Below are positions 22,839 through 32,143 of a stretch of 64,000 nt of DNA, piece after piece (the stretch's first letter is position 1; the number at the start of each line of letters is the position of its first letter). Source of the DNA: Cellulosilyticum lentocellum DSM 5427. GTDB taxonomy: Bacteria > Bacillota > Clostridia > Lachnospirales > Cellulosilyticaceae. The stretch is from assembly GCF_000178835.2 (NCBI RefSeq), contig NC_015275.1, forward strand, positions 145,001 through 209,000, in the 5' to 3' direction. A model generated the notes under the pieces. The model was given only the letters and a program-made list of their open reading frames with translations, did not search any database and was not told where the DNA came from. The position numbers were made by a program, and so were the translations under genes.

Positions 22839-23581
22839 AAGTAAAATATTGGAGGCAATTATGGTTATGAAAAACAAACTATAGTTGTCTCTATATTTAT
22901 CTAGAATTATTTAGTTGATTTGTTATTTTACTTGATTCTATAAAAGAGTAGCAGAAATATTTTTGCATAAATGTAAATTTTGATTAGAGGATACATAATT
23001 TAGTTATTTTGACACATAAATTGCCGACAGTGAATCTATAGCAGAGTATAATCACGATGGAGAAATACTGTGGGTGTTTATAACTTATGGAAATTAGGGG
23101 TTTTTCTTAAAGATAAAGGATATATAGGTGGTCATATAGCTAAAGAATTAGAGAAAAATAATATTATGCTTCGTATGATTAAGCGAAATAATAGCAAAAA
23201 AATTCTTATCTGAATGCAATAAGTAATTAGATTACTAGAGATAGGAATCATATAGAAACTGTATTTTTTCAATTAATGATTAATCTCATATTAATCGCCT
23301 TTAAATTAGAATTAACAGCTAGATTTTAAAATGAAATATTAGTTAACAATATCCGATGCTTTATGAATAAGTGTTAGACAATGCCCCTATAAATAAGATA
23401 GGACAGATTCAACATCTGATTTTGAGAGAAATAAACTTTAATGAAAATAAAAGACGAGTATTTTGGTATAAATATTAGCGTTTACTCAATATAATTAAAA
23501 TTATTAGTTGATATATGTTATTAATACAAAACCTAGGGATAGGTAATAAGGAATTTAGATTTAAAATCAAAATATAGAAAG
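22839..23581 (+). pseudogene. Decayed DNA with IS982-like transposase remnant
   Basis: The stretch between the peptide and transporter genes has no intact gene. At about 23110-23213 a frame reads DKGYIGGHIAKELEKNN then IMLRMIKRNNSKK, the catalytic-core end of an IS982-like DDE transposase. At about 23248-23320 another fragment reads RNHIETVFFQL, matching the (R)xxIETxFSQL end of the same family. A further fragment (about 23365-23480) reads LDNAPINKIGQIQHLILRE and is unassigned. An AGGAGG-like site at 22853 leads only to a 7-codon frame. Confidence 0.55.
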
Positions 23582-25789
23582 ATGAAGATAGATATGAAAA
23601 AATATATTATTAAGCAGCATGATGAGAGGGACTGTGGTGCAGCTTGTCTTGCAATGATATCTTATTCTTATGGATTAAAATACCCTCTTCAGAGATACAG
23701 AGAATTTAGTAAAACAGATATAAGTGGAACGAACTTATATGGTTTAGTTGATGGAGCAACACAAATTGGATTACAAGCAGAAGCTTTAAATGGAAGCTTA
23801 GAAGATTTAGAGGTGGCTATTAATGGAGGAGAAATTAGTTTTCCATTTATTATTCATACAATAGAATCGCATTATATAGTTGTTTTTGATATCAAAAAAA
23901 ATAAAGTTACCATAGGTGATCCATCTAAAGGAAAGGTTAAGTATTCTAAAGAAGAATTTATAAAGATTTGGTCAGGGTATGTGATTACTTTCAAAAAAAC
24001 GCAAGAATTTAAAGAAGGAGATTATTGCCAAGGTAATTTTGCCAGATTCTTTAAACTAATAGGTGAACAGAAGAGTATATTGATAAGTATTTTTTTCTTA
24101 TCTTTGATTATTTCTTTGATTGGGATAATGGGGACATTTGTTTTTGAAGCAGTTATAGATAATTTCCTACCTAGTAAGGATTCTCTAACAAAAATAGTAA
24201 GAGGGCCTATTAATGGTATTTTAAGTTTTAATTTAGTTTTTATTGTTCTAATTGTAGTGTATTTAATTCAAGCAATTATGCAATTAGTAAGAAATTATTT
24301 ACTAGCTATTGTTTCAAAAAAAATAGATATTTCATTAATGCTTTCATACTATAGGCATTTAATGAATATTCCTGTTTCGGCTGTAAAAGGCAGGCTAACT
24401 GGTGAATATTTAGCACGATTTTCTGATGCTACAACAATACGTTCAGCGGTTTCGGGAGCTACATTAACAATTATGTTAGATTCTACTATGGTTGTATTTG
24501 GAGGTATAATTCTATATTTTAAGAGTAGGTTATTATTTGCTATATCATTAATAGTAATAAGTATATATTTAATAGTAATCTTATGTTATAAAAAAGCTAT
24601 AAAAACTATAAATTATAGAATAATGGAAAATAATTCAAAATTACAATCATATTTTAAAGAAACTATTGATGGAATAGAGACTATTAAAGCTAACCATGCA
24701 GAGGAAATAGTGACGCAGAATACAACTCGAAGATTTAATATATTAATTAACGATGTGCTAAAAGGAAGTATTATTAGCTCATCCCAAGATGTGTTACTTA
24801 GATTAGTTGAAACAATTGGTATAGTGGTTGTTTTATGGGTTGGTTTCTATATGGTTTTAAATGATATAATCACAGTGGGGATGTTACTTACTTTTTATGC
24901 ATTACAAGGGTATTTTATATCACCTATTAAAAATATTATAAAATTGCAACCTATGATACAGACAGCAGTTGTTGCAGCAGAAAGGCTAAATGATATATTA
25001 GACATAGGAGTAGAACGCTATGATAATGAAGTGGAGAAACTTAATATAGAGACCATAGAATATGAAGGTGTTAGCTTTCGTTATTCGAATAATGAATTAA
25101 CATTAAGGGACATTAATCTAAAGATAAATGAAGGTGAGAGAATAGCAATAGTAGGTGAGAGCGGTTGTGGTAAAACTACGTTGGTAAAATTGCTGCTTGA
25201 ATTCTATATTCCAGAGCAAGGAAACATAAAAATTAATGGACAAGATATTAGCAATATAAGTTTGGGCGATATAAGAAGAAATATAGCATATGTTGATCAA
25301 AATACATTTTTATTTTCGGATAGCATAATAAACAATTTAAAACTAGGTAATCCAGAATCGACATTTGAGGAAATCAAAGAAGCATGTAGAATAAGTAAAG
25401 CTGATAAGTTTATAAATAAAACACTATTGGGCTATGAAACGTATCTTGATGAAAATGGTCAGAATATTTCGGGAGGACAAAGACAACTTTTGTCAATTGC
25501 CAGATCTTTAGTAAAAGGAGCGAATATTATAGTTCTTGATGAAGCTACTAGCAATCTTGATACAATTACAGAAAATAATATAGGGGATACCATCCTAGAT
25601 TTAAGTAGAGAGTTAACTCTTATTATTATAGCACATAAACTAAGTACGATAAAAGAATGCGATAGGATATACGTAATGAAAGAAGGGGGAATTGTTGAAC
25701 ATGGAACTCATAAGGAATTAATAGATAAGAAGGGGGTATATTATCAAATGTATATAGCGGATAATAAAATAGCCATATGTGCTAATTAG
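23582..25789 (+). CDS. Peptidase-containing ABC exporter (C39 bacteriocin transporter)
   Basis: The product is 735 residues. The N-terminal C39 cysteine peptidase has catalytic Cys18 (RDCGAACLAM), His97 (SHYIVVFD) and Asp113 (IGDPSKG). A six-helix transmembrane domain spans about 155-460. The C-terminal ATPase has Walker A GESGCGKTT, signature ISGGQRQLLSIA, Walker B IIVLDEATSNLD and the H-loop His in IAHKLS. Such proteins cut double-glycine leaders and export the core peptide. The nearby KGG peptide is the likely substrate. The ribosome-binding site is weak; ATG 23594 is an alternative start. Confidence 0.93.
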   Translation: MKIDMKKYIIKQHDERDCGAACLAMISYSYGLKYPLQRYREFSKTDISGTNLYGLVDGATQIGLQAEALNGSLEDLEVAINGGEISFPFIIHTIESHYIVVFDIKKNKVTIGDPSKGKVKYSKEEFIKIWSGYVITFKKTQEFKEGDYCQGNFARFFKLIGEQKSILISIFFLSLIISLIGIMGTFVFEAVIDNFLPSKDSLTKIVRGPINGILSFNLVFIVLIVVYLIQAIMQLVRNYLLAIVSKKIDISLMLSYYRHLMNIPVSAVKGRLTGEYLARFSDATTIRSAVSGATLTIMLDSTMVVFGGIILYFKSRLLFAISLIVISIYLIVILCYKKAIKTINYRIMENNSKLQSYFKETIDGIETIKANHAEEIVTQNTTRRFNILINDVLKGSIISSSQDVLLRLVETIGIVVVLWVGFYMVLNDIITVGMLLTFYALQGYFISPIKNIIKLQPMIQTAVVAAERLNDILDIGVERYDNEVEKLNIETIEYEGVSFRYSNNELTLRDINLKINEGERIAIVGESGCGKTTLVKLLLEFYIPEQGNIKINGQDISNISLGDIRRNIAYVDQNTFLFSDSIINNLKLGNPESTFEEIKEACRISKADKFINKTLLGYETYLDENGQNISGGQRQLLSIARSLVKGANIIVLDEATSNLDTITENNIGDTILDLSRELTLIIIAHKLSTIKECDRIYVMKEGGIVEHGTHKELIDKKGVYYQMYIADNKIAICAN

Positions 25790-25926
25790 TATTTCCTAAT
25801 AAGTAGAATATATATGATAATAGGATAAGTTATTATAGTAATTAGCATCAAGTTTATTTGTGGAAATATTAGATTTAAGTTACTTGTTAGAGTTTTGTTG
25901 GGAAATTTATTCAAAATATATAATGT

Positions 25927-26325
25927 TATCGCCTGGAGTATACTTTAAAATTTAGCATTTAGGCCACTTACTGAGATTACTAATACTTCGGTTATGCACA
26001 ATTGTTTTGTTACCAGAGAAAAGGTGGTCTCAAATTTTTGTTTATTGGTTTTCTTAATTCTTTAGGATAAGGAGTTTTACTATTGGTGTATTTTGAAATT
26101 AATAGTGTAATATCTTTTTCAGCTTGTAATTTTTGAGGTAATACATTACGGATATATCCACTATTTCCTAAAGAATATGATTCAATAAGAATTAGGTATA
26201 AGTTTACATAGAATATCTTAATCAGTTACGTTGGGAGCAATAATTTTAATATCTATAACATAGGTATCTAAAGTGATTAAAGCGTGTAGTTTTAAGTCAT
26301 AATAATTTTTTATTATATATAAACA
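25927..26325 (-). pseudogene. IS982-like transposase remnant
   Basis: Read on the minus strand, broken frames encode KLHALITLDTYVIDIKIIAPN, then GNSGYIRNVLPQKLQAEKD, then a KELRKPINKKFETTFSLVTKQ segment. These follow the order of the central and C-terminal parts of IS982-family transposases. Several stops and frameshifts interrupt them. The family is assigned by recognition. Confidence 0.55.
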
Positions 26326-26335
26326 GATTGTAAAA

Positions 26336-27280
26336 TTACATTTCAATGCATAGTCTATCTATAACTTCATCTGTATGGAAATTTATGTATTTTATAAAAT
26401 CTTGCACTGCTCTACGAATCTCATATACACTCTTATAAAATACGTTATATATAACTGTATTCTTTAGCCATTTCCATAAACCTTCAATAAGATTCAATTC
26501 AGGACTATATGCTGGTAAGAATATAAGTTTTAACCGTTCTTTATTCTTTTCTAAAAATGGTTGTATGAGCTTAGCATGATGAATTCGTGCATTATCAAGC
26601 ACTAAGGCGATTTTACCTGTTGGGTAAATAGTTAATACCTTTTTTAGAAACTGTAAAAATACTTCTGCATCGTAGTGTTCTTCCTTTTGAACATATACAT
26701 GACCTGTCTCATAATTCAAGACACCAAGTAATTTTACGCCTTGATGTTGTCCAAAAGTAGGAATAATACGTTGCTGCCCTTTTAAAACCTCAAAATCTTC
26801 TTTAAAGGTCTTTTGCTTCTCAGCATTTGCTTTAGCTAAAGAATAAGTTGGTTTGGTATAACTAAATCCTAAACGCAATAACATATCACGCATACCACCA
26901 TTGGTGTAAGTAACATCAAACTGTTCTTTCACCCATAAACAAACAAGCTTAGAGTTCCATGACTTATAAGGAGATAAGCCTACCTGATCAGGTGTTTTAG
27001 TCGATACTGTCTGAATTAAAATAGCTTCTTGTTCTGGAGTAAGCTTTGGTTTTGCACCTTCACGAGGTTTAATAATTAGACCAGCTATACCGTGCTTTTT
27101 ATAGGTATTAACGTATTTTCCGACGGTATCTCACAACGTCCTACAATATCGGCAATCTGAATGTTTTGATATCCTTTTAGGTGTAATAAGATAACTTGAT
27201 ATCTTTGTTGCATACGTGTAGATTTAGTAGTATTCATAGCCTCTTGAATACGTTGTAATTCTGATAAGCGTGCAGTCATA
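26336..27280 (-). pseudogene. IS630-family transposase, frameshifted and internally deleted
   Basis: The N-terminal helix-turn-helix part (27280 down to about 27135, MTARLSELQRIQEAMNTTK) runs into a frameshift after GRCE. The next frame continues as TVGKYVNTYKKHGIAG and is open to 26336. The DDE core keeps Asp in ALVLDNARIHH and Glu in LNLIEGLWKWLK. However, FKEDFEVL is joined directly to KGQQRIIPTFG, so about 30 residues that normally carry the first catalytic Asp are missing. The element should be inactive. I could not define terminal inverted repeats. Confidence 0.85.
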
Positions 27281-27324
27281 GTGTAAAGTCCCCCGAATTT
27301 AAGAATATATACATAGATTGTCAA

Positions 27325-27819
27325 AATTTATGTACTTTCTCATTAGGGGATTAATGGATGAAATCTAGTAATCTGTTTCTATATAGATAAATAGTATTTG
27401 AATTCTAACATGTATTTACCTATTTTGTTTTTAGATAACAAGATATCACATGATTAGGGATTATTCTATTTATAAATTTAACTAATATAACTCATCAAAA
27501 TAGTATTTCTAGATTTAAGCTTTTTTAGAAAGTGTATTCTTTCAAGGTCATTAGAAGTAGATTAGTATGGATGAATGTAGTAGAGTTAATTGTGCTATAT
27601 ATAATGAAGACATAGTATAAATAACATATTTTATGCCGATAGAATTGAAGCTTAAGAGAAGTATTCTAATGTAAAAAATACTTGAGTTAAATATATAAAG
27701 TAGAGGATAAAAAAAATAAGAATACATATACTAAGGTTATTGATATTCCTTTAATACGTCAAATTTTAGGGGGCTAAGGATAAAAGTGAAATTTCCTGTT
27801 AAAAAAAATAAAAAAAGAG
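27325..27819. other. Intergenic stretch without a supported gene
   Basis: About 495 bases of AT-rich DNA between the IS630 remnant and the tRNA promoter. Only short frames without ribosome-binding sites are seen. Confidence 0.5.
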
Positions 27820-27848
27820 TTGACGTATGTAACAATATGGTGTAACAT
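27820..27848 (+). promoter_or_regulatory. Promoter of the ten-tRNA operon
   Basis: TTGACG (27820-27825), a 17-bp spacer starting TATGTAAC, TAACAT (27843-27848), then AAAGTCAGCGGCGAGG, resembling the other stable-RNA leaders. Confidence 0.78.
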
Positions 27849-27901
27849 AGTAAAAGTCAGCGGCGAGGAAACAAAGAAACAAACGCAGCAAATAATAATG
27901 A

Positions 27902-27973
27902 GGCCCATTGGTCAAGCGGTCAAGACACCGCCCTTTCACGGCGGTAACACGAGTTCGATTCTCGTATGGGTCA
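27902..27973 (+). tRNA. tRNA-Glu(TTC)
   Basis: Identical to the copy at 6090; anticodon loop CTTTCAC. First gene of the tRNA operon. Confidence 0.97.
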
Positions 27974-27996
27974 TTGTTAGTTTATCTAACAAAAGC

Positions 27997-28071
27997 CGGG
28001 GTGTGGCTCAGTTTGGCTAGAGCGCCTGATTTGGGTTCAGGAGGCCGCAGGTTCGAGTCCTGTCACCCCGA
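27997..28071 (+). tRNA. tRNA-Pro(TGG)
   Basis: Acceptor CGGGGTG / CACCCCG, anticodon stem CCTGA / TCAGG, loop TTTGGGT giving TGG. Confidence 0.96.
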
Positions 28072-28116
28072 TTATCTAAAACGACTTCCTTAGAAGTAGG
28101 CTTTTAGATCTAATGT

Positions 28117-28189
28117 GGGTCACTAGCTCAGTCGGTAGAGCACTTGACTTTTAATCAAGTTGTCCCGGGTTCGATTCCCGGGTGGCTCA
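28117..28189 (+). tRNA. tRNA-Lys(TTT)
   Basis: Identical to the copy at 12147; anticodon TTT. Confidence 0.97.
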
Positions 28190-28200
28190 CTTTTTTATAT

Positions 28201-28274
28201 GGCCCAGTGGTACAGTTGGTTAGCACGCCGCCCTGTCACGGCGGAGGTCGAGGGTTCGAGTCCCTTCTGGGTCG
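28201..28274 (+). tRNA. tRNA-Asp(GTC)
   Basis: Acceptor GGCCCAG / CTGGGTC, anticodon stem CCGCC / GGCGG, loop CTGTCAC giving GTC. Confidence 0.97.
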
Positions 28275-28330
28275 TTTAAGTGATTTTTAATTGCTTAATT
28301 TTTTAACAAGTGGTAATATTACCATTATAA

Positions 28331-28403
28331 GGTCGCTTAGCTCAGCTGGGAGAGCACCTGCCTTACAAGCAGGGGGTCATAGGTTCGAGCCCTATAGCGA
28401 CCA
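28331..28403 (+). tRNA. tRNA-Val(TAC)
   Basis: Acceptor GGTCGCT / AGCGACC, anticodon stem CCTGC / GCAGG, loop CTTACAA giving TAC. Confidence 0.97.
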
Positions 28404-28410
28404 TTAATGT

Positions 28411-28494
28411 GCCCGAGTGGCGGAACTGGCAGACGCACAGGACTTAAAATCCTGCGAGCTAACCCTCGTACCGGTTCGATTCCGGTCTCGGGCA
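28411..28494 (+). tRNA. tRNA-Leu(TAA)
   Basis: A class II tRNA of 84 bases with a long variable arm (GCGAGCTAACCCTCGT). Acceptor GCCCGAG / CTCGGGC, anticodon loop CTTAAAA giving TAA. Confidence 0.97.
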
Positions 28495-28553
28495 TATTTA
28501 AATAATTAAAGTGTGATTATATAATTGGATTGTTCAAAAGCTGGTAGATGAAG

Positions 28554-28655
28554 GCCGATGTGGCTCAATTCTAGCGCAGATACCAAAGGTATCAAGAGGA
28601 TTGCTAATTGGTGCACACGTATAGAAGACTAACCTAGCCAAGGACTAGTGTCGTC
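28554..28655 (+). pseudogene. tRNA-like remnant (tRNA-Thr-like 5' end)
   Basis: The start GCCGATGTGGCTCAATT matches the 5' end of the tRNA-Thr at 28682 with one change, and GATACC AAA GGTATC forms a small hairpin after it. No T arm and no matching 3' acceptor strand follow. It lies inside the tRNA operon, in the longest gap (28495-28681). Confidence 0.5.
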
Positions 28656-28681
28656 AATGATTTCAATTATATTATGAATAT

Positions 28682-28754
<73 letters not shown>

Positions 28755-28780
28755 TTACAAAATGAATATTTTGTATCTAT

Positions 28781-28861
28781 GGAGGGATTCCCGAGCGGCC
28801 AAAGGGGGCAGACTGTAAATCTGTTGCGATAGCTTCGAAGGTTCGAATCCTTCTCCCTCCA
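28781..28861 (+). tRNA. tRNA-Tyr(GTA)
   Basis: A class II tRNA of 81 bases. Acceptor GGAGGGA / TCCCTCC, anticodon loop CTGTAAA giving GTA, long variable arm. Confidence 0.97.
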
Positions 28862-28871
28862 TAACCTATAT

Positions 28872-28948
<77 letters not shown>

Positions 28949-28979
28949 TAAGATTAGCGCGAACTTGGCGCTAATACAT

Positions 28980-29052
<73 letters not shown>

Positions 29053-29062
29053 TTTAAGAAAA

Positions 29063-29110
29063 GGTACTCTTTAACTAAGAAAGCTTAGTTGGGGGGTATT
29101 TTTTTATTGT
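29063..29110 (+). terminator. Terminator of tRNA operon
   Basis: AACTAAG AAAG CTTAGTT is extended outward by G-T pairs to about 17 bp and followed by TATTTTTTT. Confidence 0.85.
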
Positions 29111-29259
29111 TAAATTTAGATTTCAAAATATTTCGTTTAGTTGATAGTAATGTTACAGAATGAATATTTAATAGTCAGCCTTGATATGAGTGTATATACT
29201 TGATAATGTGAAGCTTCAAATAAAAAATCTATCCACTCAAGTTAAGGAGGTCATACTAT

Positions 29260-29673
29260 ATGAATATAAATAGCATACTAGGAAACATAATAGATGGCGT
29301 TTATAACGGACCTTCTATTAACCAAAGAGAAAAAATATATAATGATATTAATGCAGAAATAGTTGTAATAGCAACAGTATTACCAGAAAAAACAACTATT
29401 AAACTTAGCGAAGTATCTGGATTTACAGAAGCAAAATTACAAATCACAGGTATTATAGCTGGAGAAGTAAATAAACAGGAAATTATCAAAGTACAAGAAC
29501 CTTATATGGAAAGTAGCTATAGAGGTAGAGCTTGTATGATTGTTGAAGGTGGTTATGAACCTGTAATGGTTGATAAAGAATACATTTTTTATCTTAATAG
29601 CATAAAAGAAGTAAATGAAAATGGTAAAGTGAGCTATAAGATTAGAAAAAAGATCCCCCTAAAAAATATTTAA
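29260..29673 (+). CDS. Hypothetical protein, 137 residues
   Basis: AAGGAGG lies 9 bases before the ATG and a strong terminator follows, so this is a real monocistronic gene. The protein has no signal peptide or membrane helix. The pattern INAEIVVIATVLPEKT ... KQEIIKVQEPYM ... GYEPVMVDKEYIFYL looks like a small beta-rich domain. I do not recognise the family. Its place directly after a tRNA operon has no evident functional meaning. Confidence 0.75.
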   Translation: MNINSILGNIIDGVYNGPSINQREKIYNDINAEIVVIATVLPEKTTIKLSEVSGFTEAKLQITGIIAGEVNKQEIIKVQEPYMESSYRGRACMIVEGGYEPVMVDKEYIFYLNSIKEVNENGKVSYKIRKKIPLKNI

Positions 29674-29688
29674 ATAAAGCTTGTTGTA

Positions 29689-29720
29689 AAAAAGGACTGT
29701 TACAATAAACAGTCCTTTTT
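29689..29720 (+). terminator. Rho-independent terminator
   Basis: AAAAAGGACTGTT and AACAGTCCTTTTT form a perfect 13-bp stem, 15 bases after the stop codon. Confidence 0.92.
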
Positions 29721-29966
29721 GCATGCAAATTTATGTAGTGTAAAATTATCAAGGGGTTTCATGAAATCTTAATAGTAAAAAGTATTTAATAAATAATTAT
29801 AGTGAACATATAGACTATATCTTTTGATAAATAGATTTTAAGCATTATAATAGAACATAGTAGGTGTATATAAATAAAATATTTATAAACAATTTTAAAC
29901 TAAGGTAATTACGGTATATGATAAAAGTAGAAAATGGAGAATGGGCATAGAGAGGGTGAGATATAG

Positions 29967-30671
29967 ATGCTTGGACGTTTATTAATAGTAGAAGACGATG
30001 AGCAAATTGCAGATATTTTAAGAGAATATCTAATGAATAAAGGCTATGAGGTGAACTGGGCTTCTACAGGGAATGAAGGTTTAGAAGATTTTAAAATGAA
30101 AATGTATGATCTTCTTATTGTAGATATTATGCTGCCTGGAATGGATGGCTATAGCCTTTGTCAAAGTATAAGGTGGGTTAGTGATGTCCCCATCTTAATT
30201 ATTAGTGCTAGAAATAAAGAACTAGATAAGATTAAAGGGCTAAAAATTGGAGCAGATGATTATGTGACAAAACCCTTTAGTTTACCTGAAGTAGAAGCTC
30301 GAATTGAATCACTGCTAAGACGCTATAAACGTATGAATAGCAGTGAGGAACAGGAAGAAATTCATCATTATGAAGGTGGATTAAGTATCAATTTTAATCG
30401 TAAGCAAGCTTATTTAAATGAAGAAGAATTAAATTTAACAGCAACAGAGTGGGCGCTATTAACCATCTTAGCAAAAAATCCTCAGCGACCTTTTACTAAA
30501 AAAGAACTTTATGAACATATATGGCACGAAGAAGATATTGAAAGCAGTAATACGATTACCGTACATATAAAACAGCTACGAAACAAGCTAAAAGAAGATA
30601 GTAAAAATCCTAAATTTATCGAAACAGCGTGGGGCATTGGCTATAGGTTTATAGGAGGCAGGATTCAGTGA
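29967..30671 (+). CDS. OmpR/PhoB-type response regulator
   Basis: The product is 234 residues. The receiver has acidic DD in LIVEDDE, phospho-acceptor Asp53 (LLIVDIMLPGMDGY), Ser in LIISARN and Lys102 (YVTKPFS). The winged-helix output domain (about 135-234) has ATEWALLTILAKN and TVHIKQLRNKLKE. It overlaps the kinase gene by four bases (GTGA) and forms an operon of three genes with the kinase and a lipoprotein. Confidence 0.95.
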   Translation: MLGRLLIVEDDEQIADILREYLMNKGYEVNWASTGNEGLEDFKMKMYDLLIVDIMLPGMDGYSLCQSIRWVSDVPILIISARNKELDKIKGLKIGADDYVTKPFSLPEVEARIESLLRRYKRMNSSEEQEEIHHYEGGLSINFNRKQAYLNEEELNLTATEWALLTILAKNPQRPFTKKELYEHIWHEEDIESSNTITVHIKQLRNKLKEDSKNPKFIETAWGIGYRFIGGRIQ

Positions 30672-32143
30672 AGCTAAAAACCTATTTAATCATATCTCAC
30701 TTATTGGTTCTTTTAACTCCTATATTAACGGTATGCATTTTATACCAAGCTAATAGCGCTTATAATAAACGAACAGAAGTAAAAGACTACTTAGCTTCTA
30801 GTATAGAGCTTTTTAAGTACGAGGAGTTATTAGACAAACCTGAGCTTTACTTAAATCCAGATCAAGATATGAAGTTAGAAGAACTAGAAGCTAATGAAAA
30901 TGTAGAAGTAGTCTTATATGATGCGAGCGGGAAGTCTATTTATTCTACTGTGCCAGGATATGAGTACATGTTGTCTAGAGAAGGCCTTTATAAAAATCTG
31001 AATGAAATTCAGCATACTTATAATACCGACACGTTGAAAAAACCTGTTTTTGATGAAGGTCATATTGTTGGTTTCTATAAAATTACTATTGCTAGGGAGA
31101 ATCTAAAAAATACTATAAGATATAATATTATATTAAGTTGTGGCTGTTTTATACTAGTTAATATTTTGATATTTGGCCTAGCTATTAGAATGATTAATAA
31201 AAGATTTAATGAGCCTATTAAGAGAGTTATTAGAAGTATGAATGACTATGCCAAGGGTAATAGTGAGGTTCATATTACTTATAGGGCGAGTGATGAAATC
31301 GGAGAATTATGTGCTCATTTTAATGAAATGAAGGATAACTTAGAGAAGAATAAGCATTTAATGGAACAGGAACAAAAAGCTAAAGAATATATGATTGCTA
31401 CTATCTCGCACGATTTAAAAACGCCTTTAACAGCTATAAGAGCTTATACGGAGATGTTTAAGCTAGGAGATGTTAAAGATGAAGTAAGGTATGAAGAATA
31501 CTTATCAACCATTTTAAATAAATGTGACTATATGAAAGATATGCTAGATGATTTACTGACTTATAATTTATTAACTATGGAGTATGACTTAGGCCTTGTA
31601 GAAGTAGAAGGTGAGGAATTCTGTGATATGCTCTTCTCAGGTATTGAGGGTATGTGCGAAGCGAAACATTTAAGTTTAGAGCAAGCCATAGAAGTTCATG
31701 ATGACTATTTAGTAAATGTTAAATATATGACTAGAGTGGTAGATAACATTGTAAGTAATGCTATACGGCATACACCAGATTACGGAAAGATTTGGATGGG
31801 AGCTTTTTCTACCAATGTTAAATTACCGGAGTGGGTTCATGAAGTAGGAAAAGAAGCTTTAGAAAAGTATAAAACGCCTGGTATGTGGCTTCTGATTATA
31901 AATCAAGGAATACCTATTGCAGAGAGAGAAAGGGAGAGTTTGTTTAAACCATTTTATCAAGGGGATGAAGCACGTAGTAAGAAAGAACATAAAGGTGTGG
32001 GATTAGGCCTTAGTATTTCTAAGATGATTATGAGTAAGCACGGTGGTGCAATAGAAGTAGTACCAATTCCAGAGGTGGGTAATATGATGGTTTGTTATTT
32101 ACCAAGTATTACCTCGAATAGGAAAGGGGAAGAAAATGAGTAA
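30668..32143 (+). CDS. Membrane sensor histidine kinase
   Basis: The product is 491 residues. It has a transmembrane helix at about 8-27, an extracytoplasmic region of about 125 residues, a second helix at about 155-178, HAMP (RFNEPIKRVIRSMNDYAKG), HisKA with His248 in ATISHDLKTPLTAI and HATPase_c with NIVSNAIRHT and GVGLGLSISK. The start is GTG inside the regulator's stop (GTGA). It should pair with that regulator. Confidence 0.95.
   Translation: MKLKTYLIISHLLVLLTPILTVCILYQANSAYNKRTEVKDYLASSIELFKYEELLDKPELYLNPDQDMKLEELEANENVEVVLYDASGKSIYSTVPGYEYMLSREGLYKNLNEIQHTYNTDTLKKPVFDEGHIVGFYKITIARENLKNTIRYNIILSCGCFILVNILIFGLAIRMINKRFNEPIKRVIRSMNDYAKGNSEVHITYRASDEIGELCAHFNEMKDNLEKNKHLMEQEQKAKEYMIATISHDLKTPLTAIRAYTEMFKLGDVKDEVRYEEYLSTILNKCDYMKDMLDDLLTYNLLTMEYDLGLVEVEGEEFCDMLFSGIEGMCEAKHLSLEQAIEVHDDYLVNVKYMTRVVDNIVSNAIRHTPDYGKIWMGAFSTNVKLPEWVHEVGKEALEKYKTPGMWLLIINQGIPIAERERESLFKPFYQGDEARSKKEHKGVGLGLSISKMIMSKHGGAIEVVPIPEVGNMMVCYLPSITSNRKGEENE

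Noticed and set aside
27085-27324. Programmed frameshift in the IS630 transposase
   Set aside because: No slippery heptamer is visible and the protein also lacks a catalytic segment, so simple decay is more likely.
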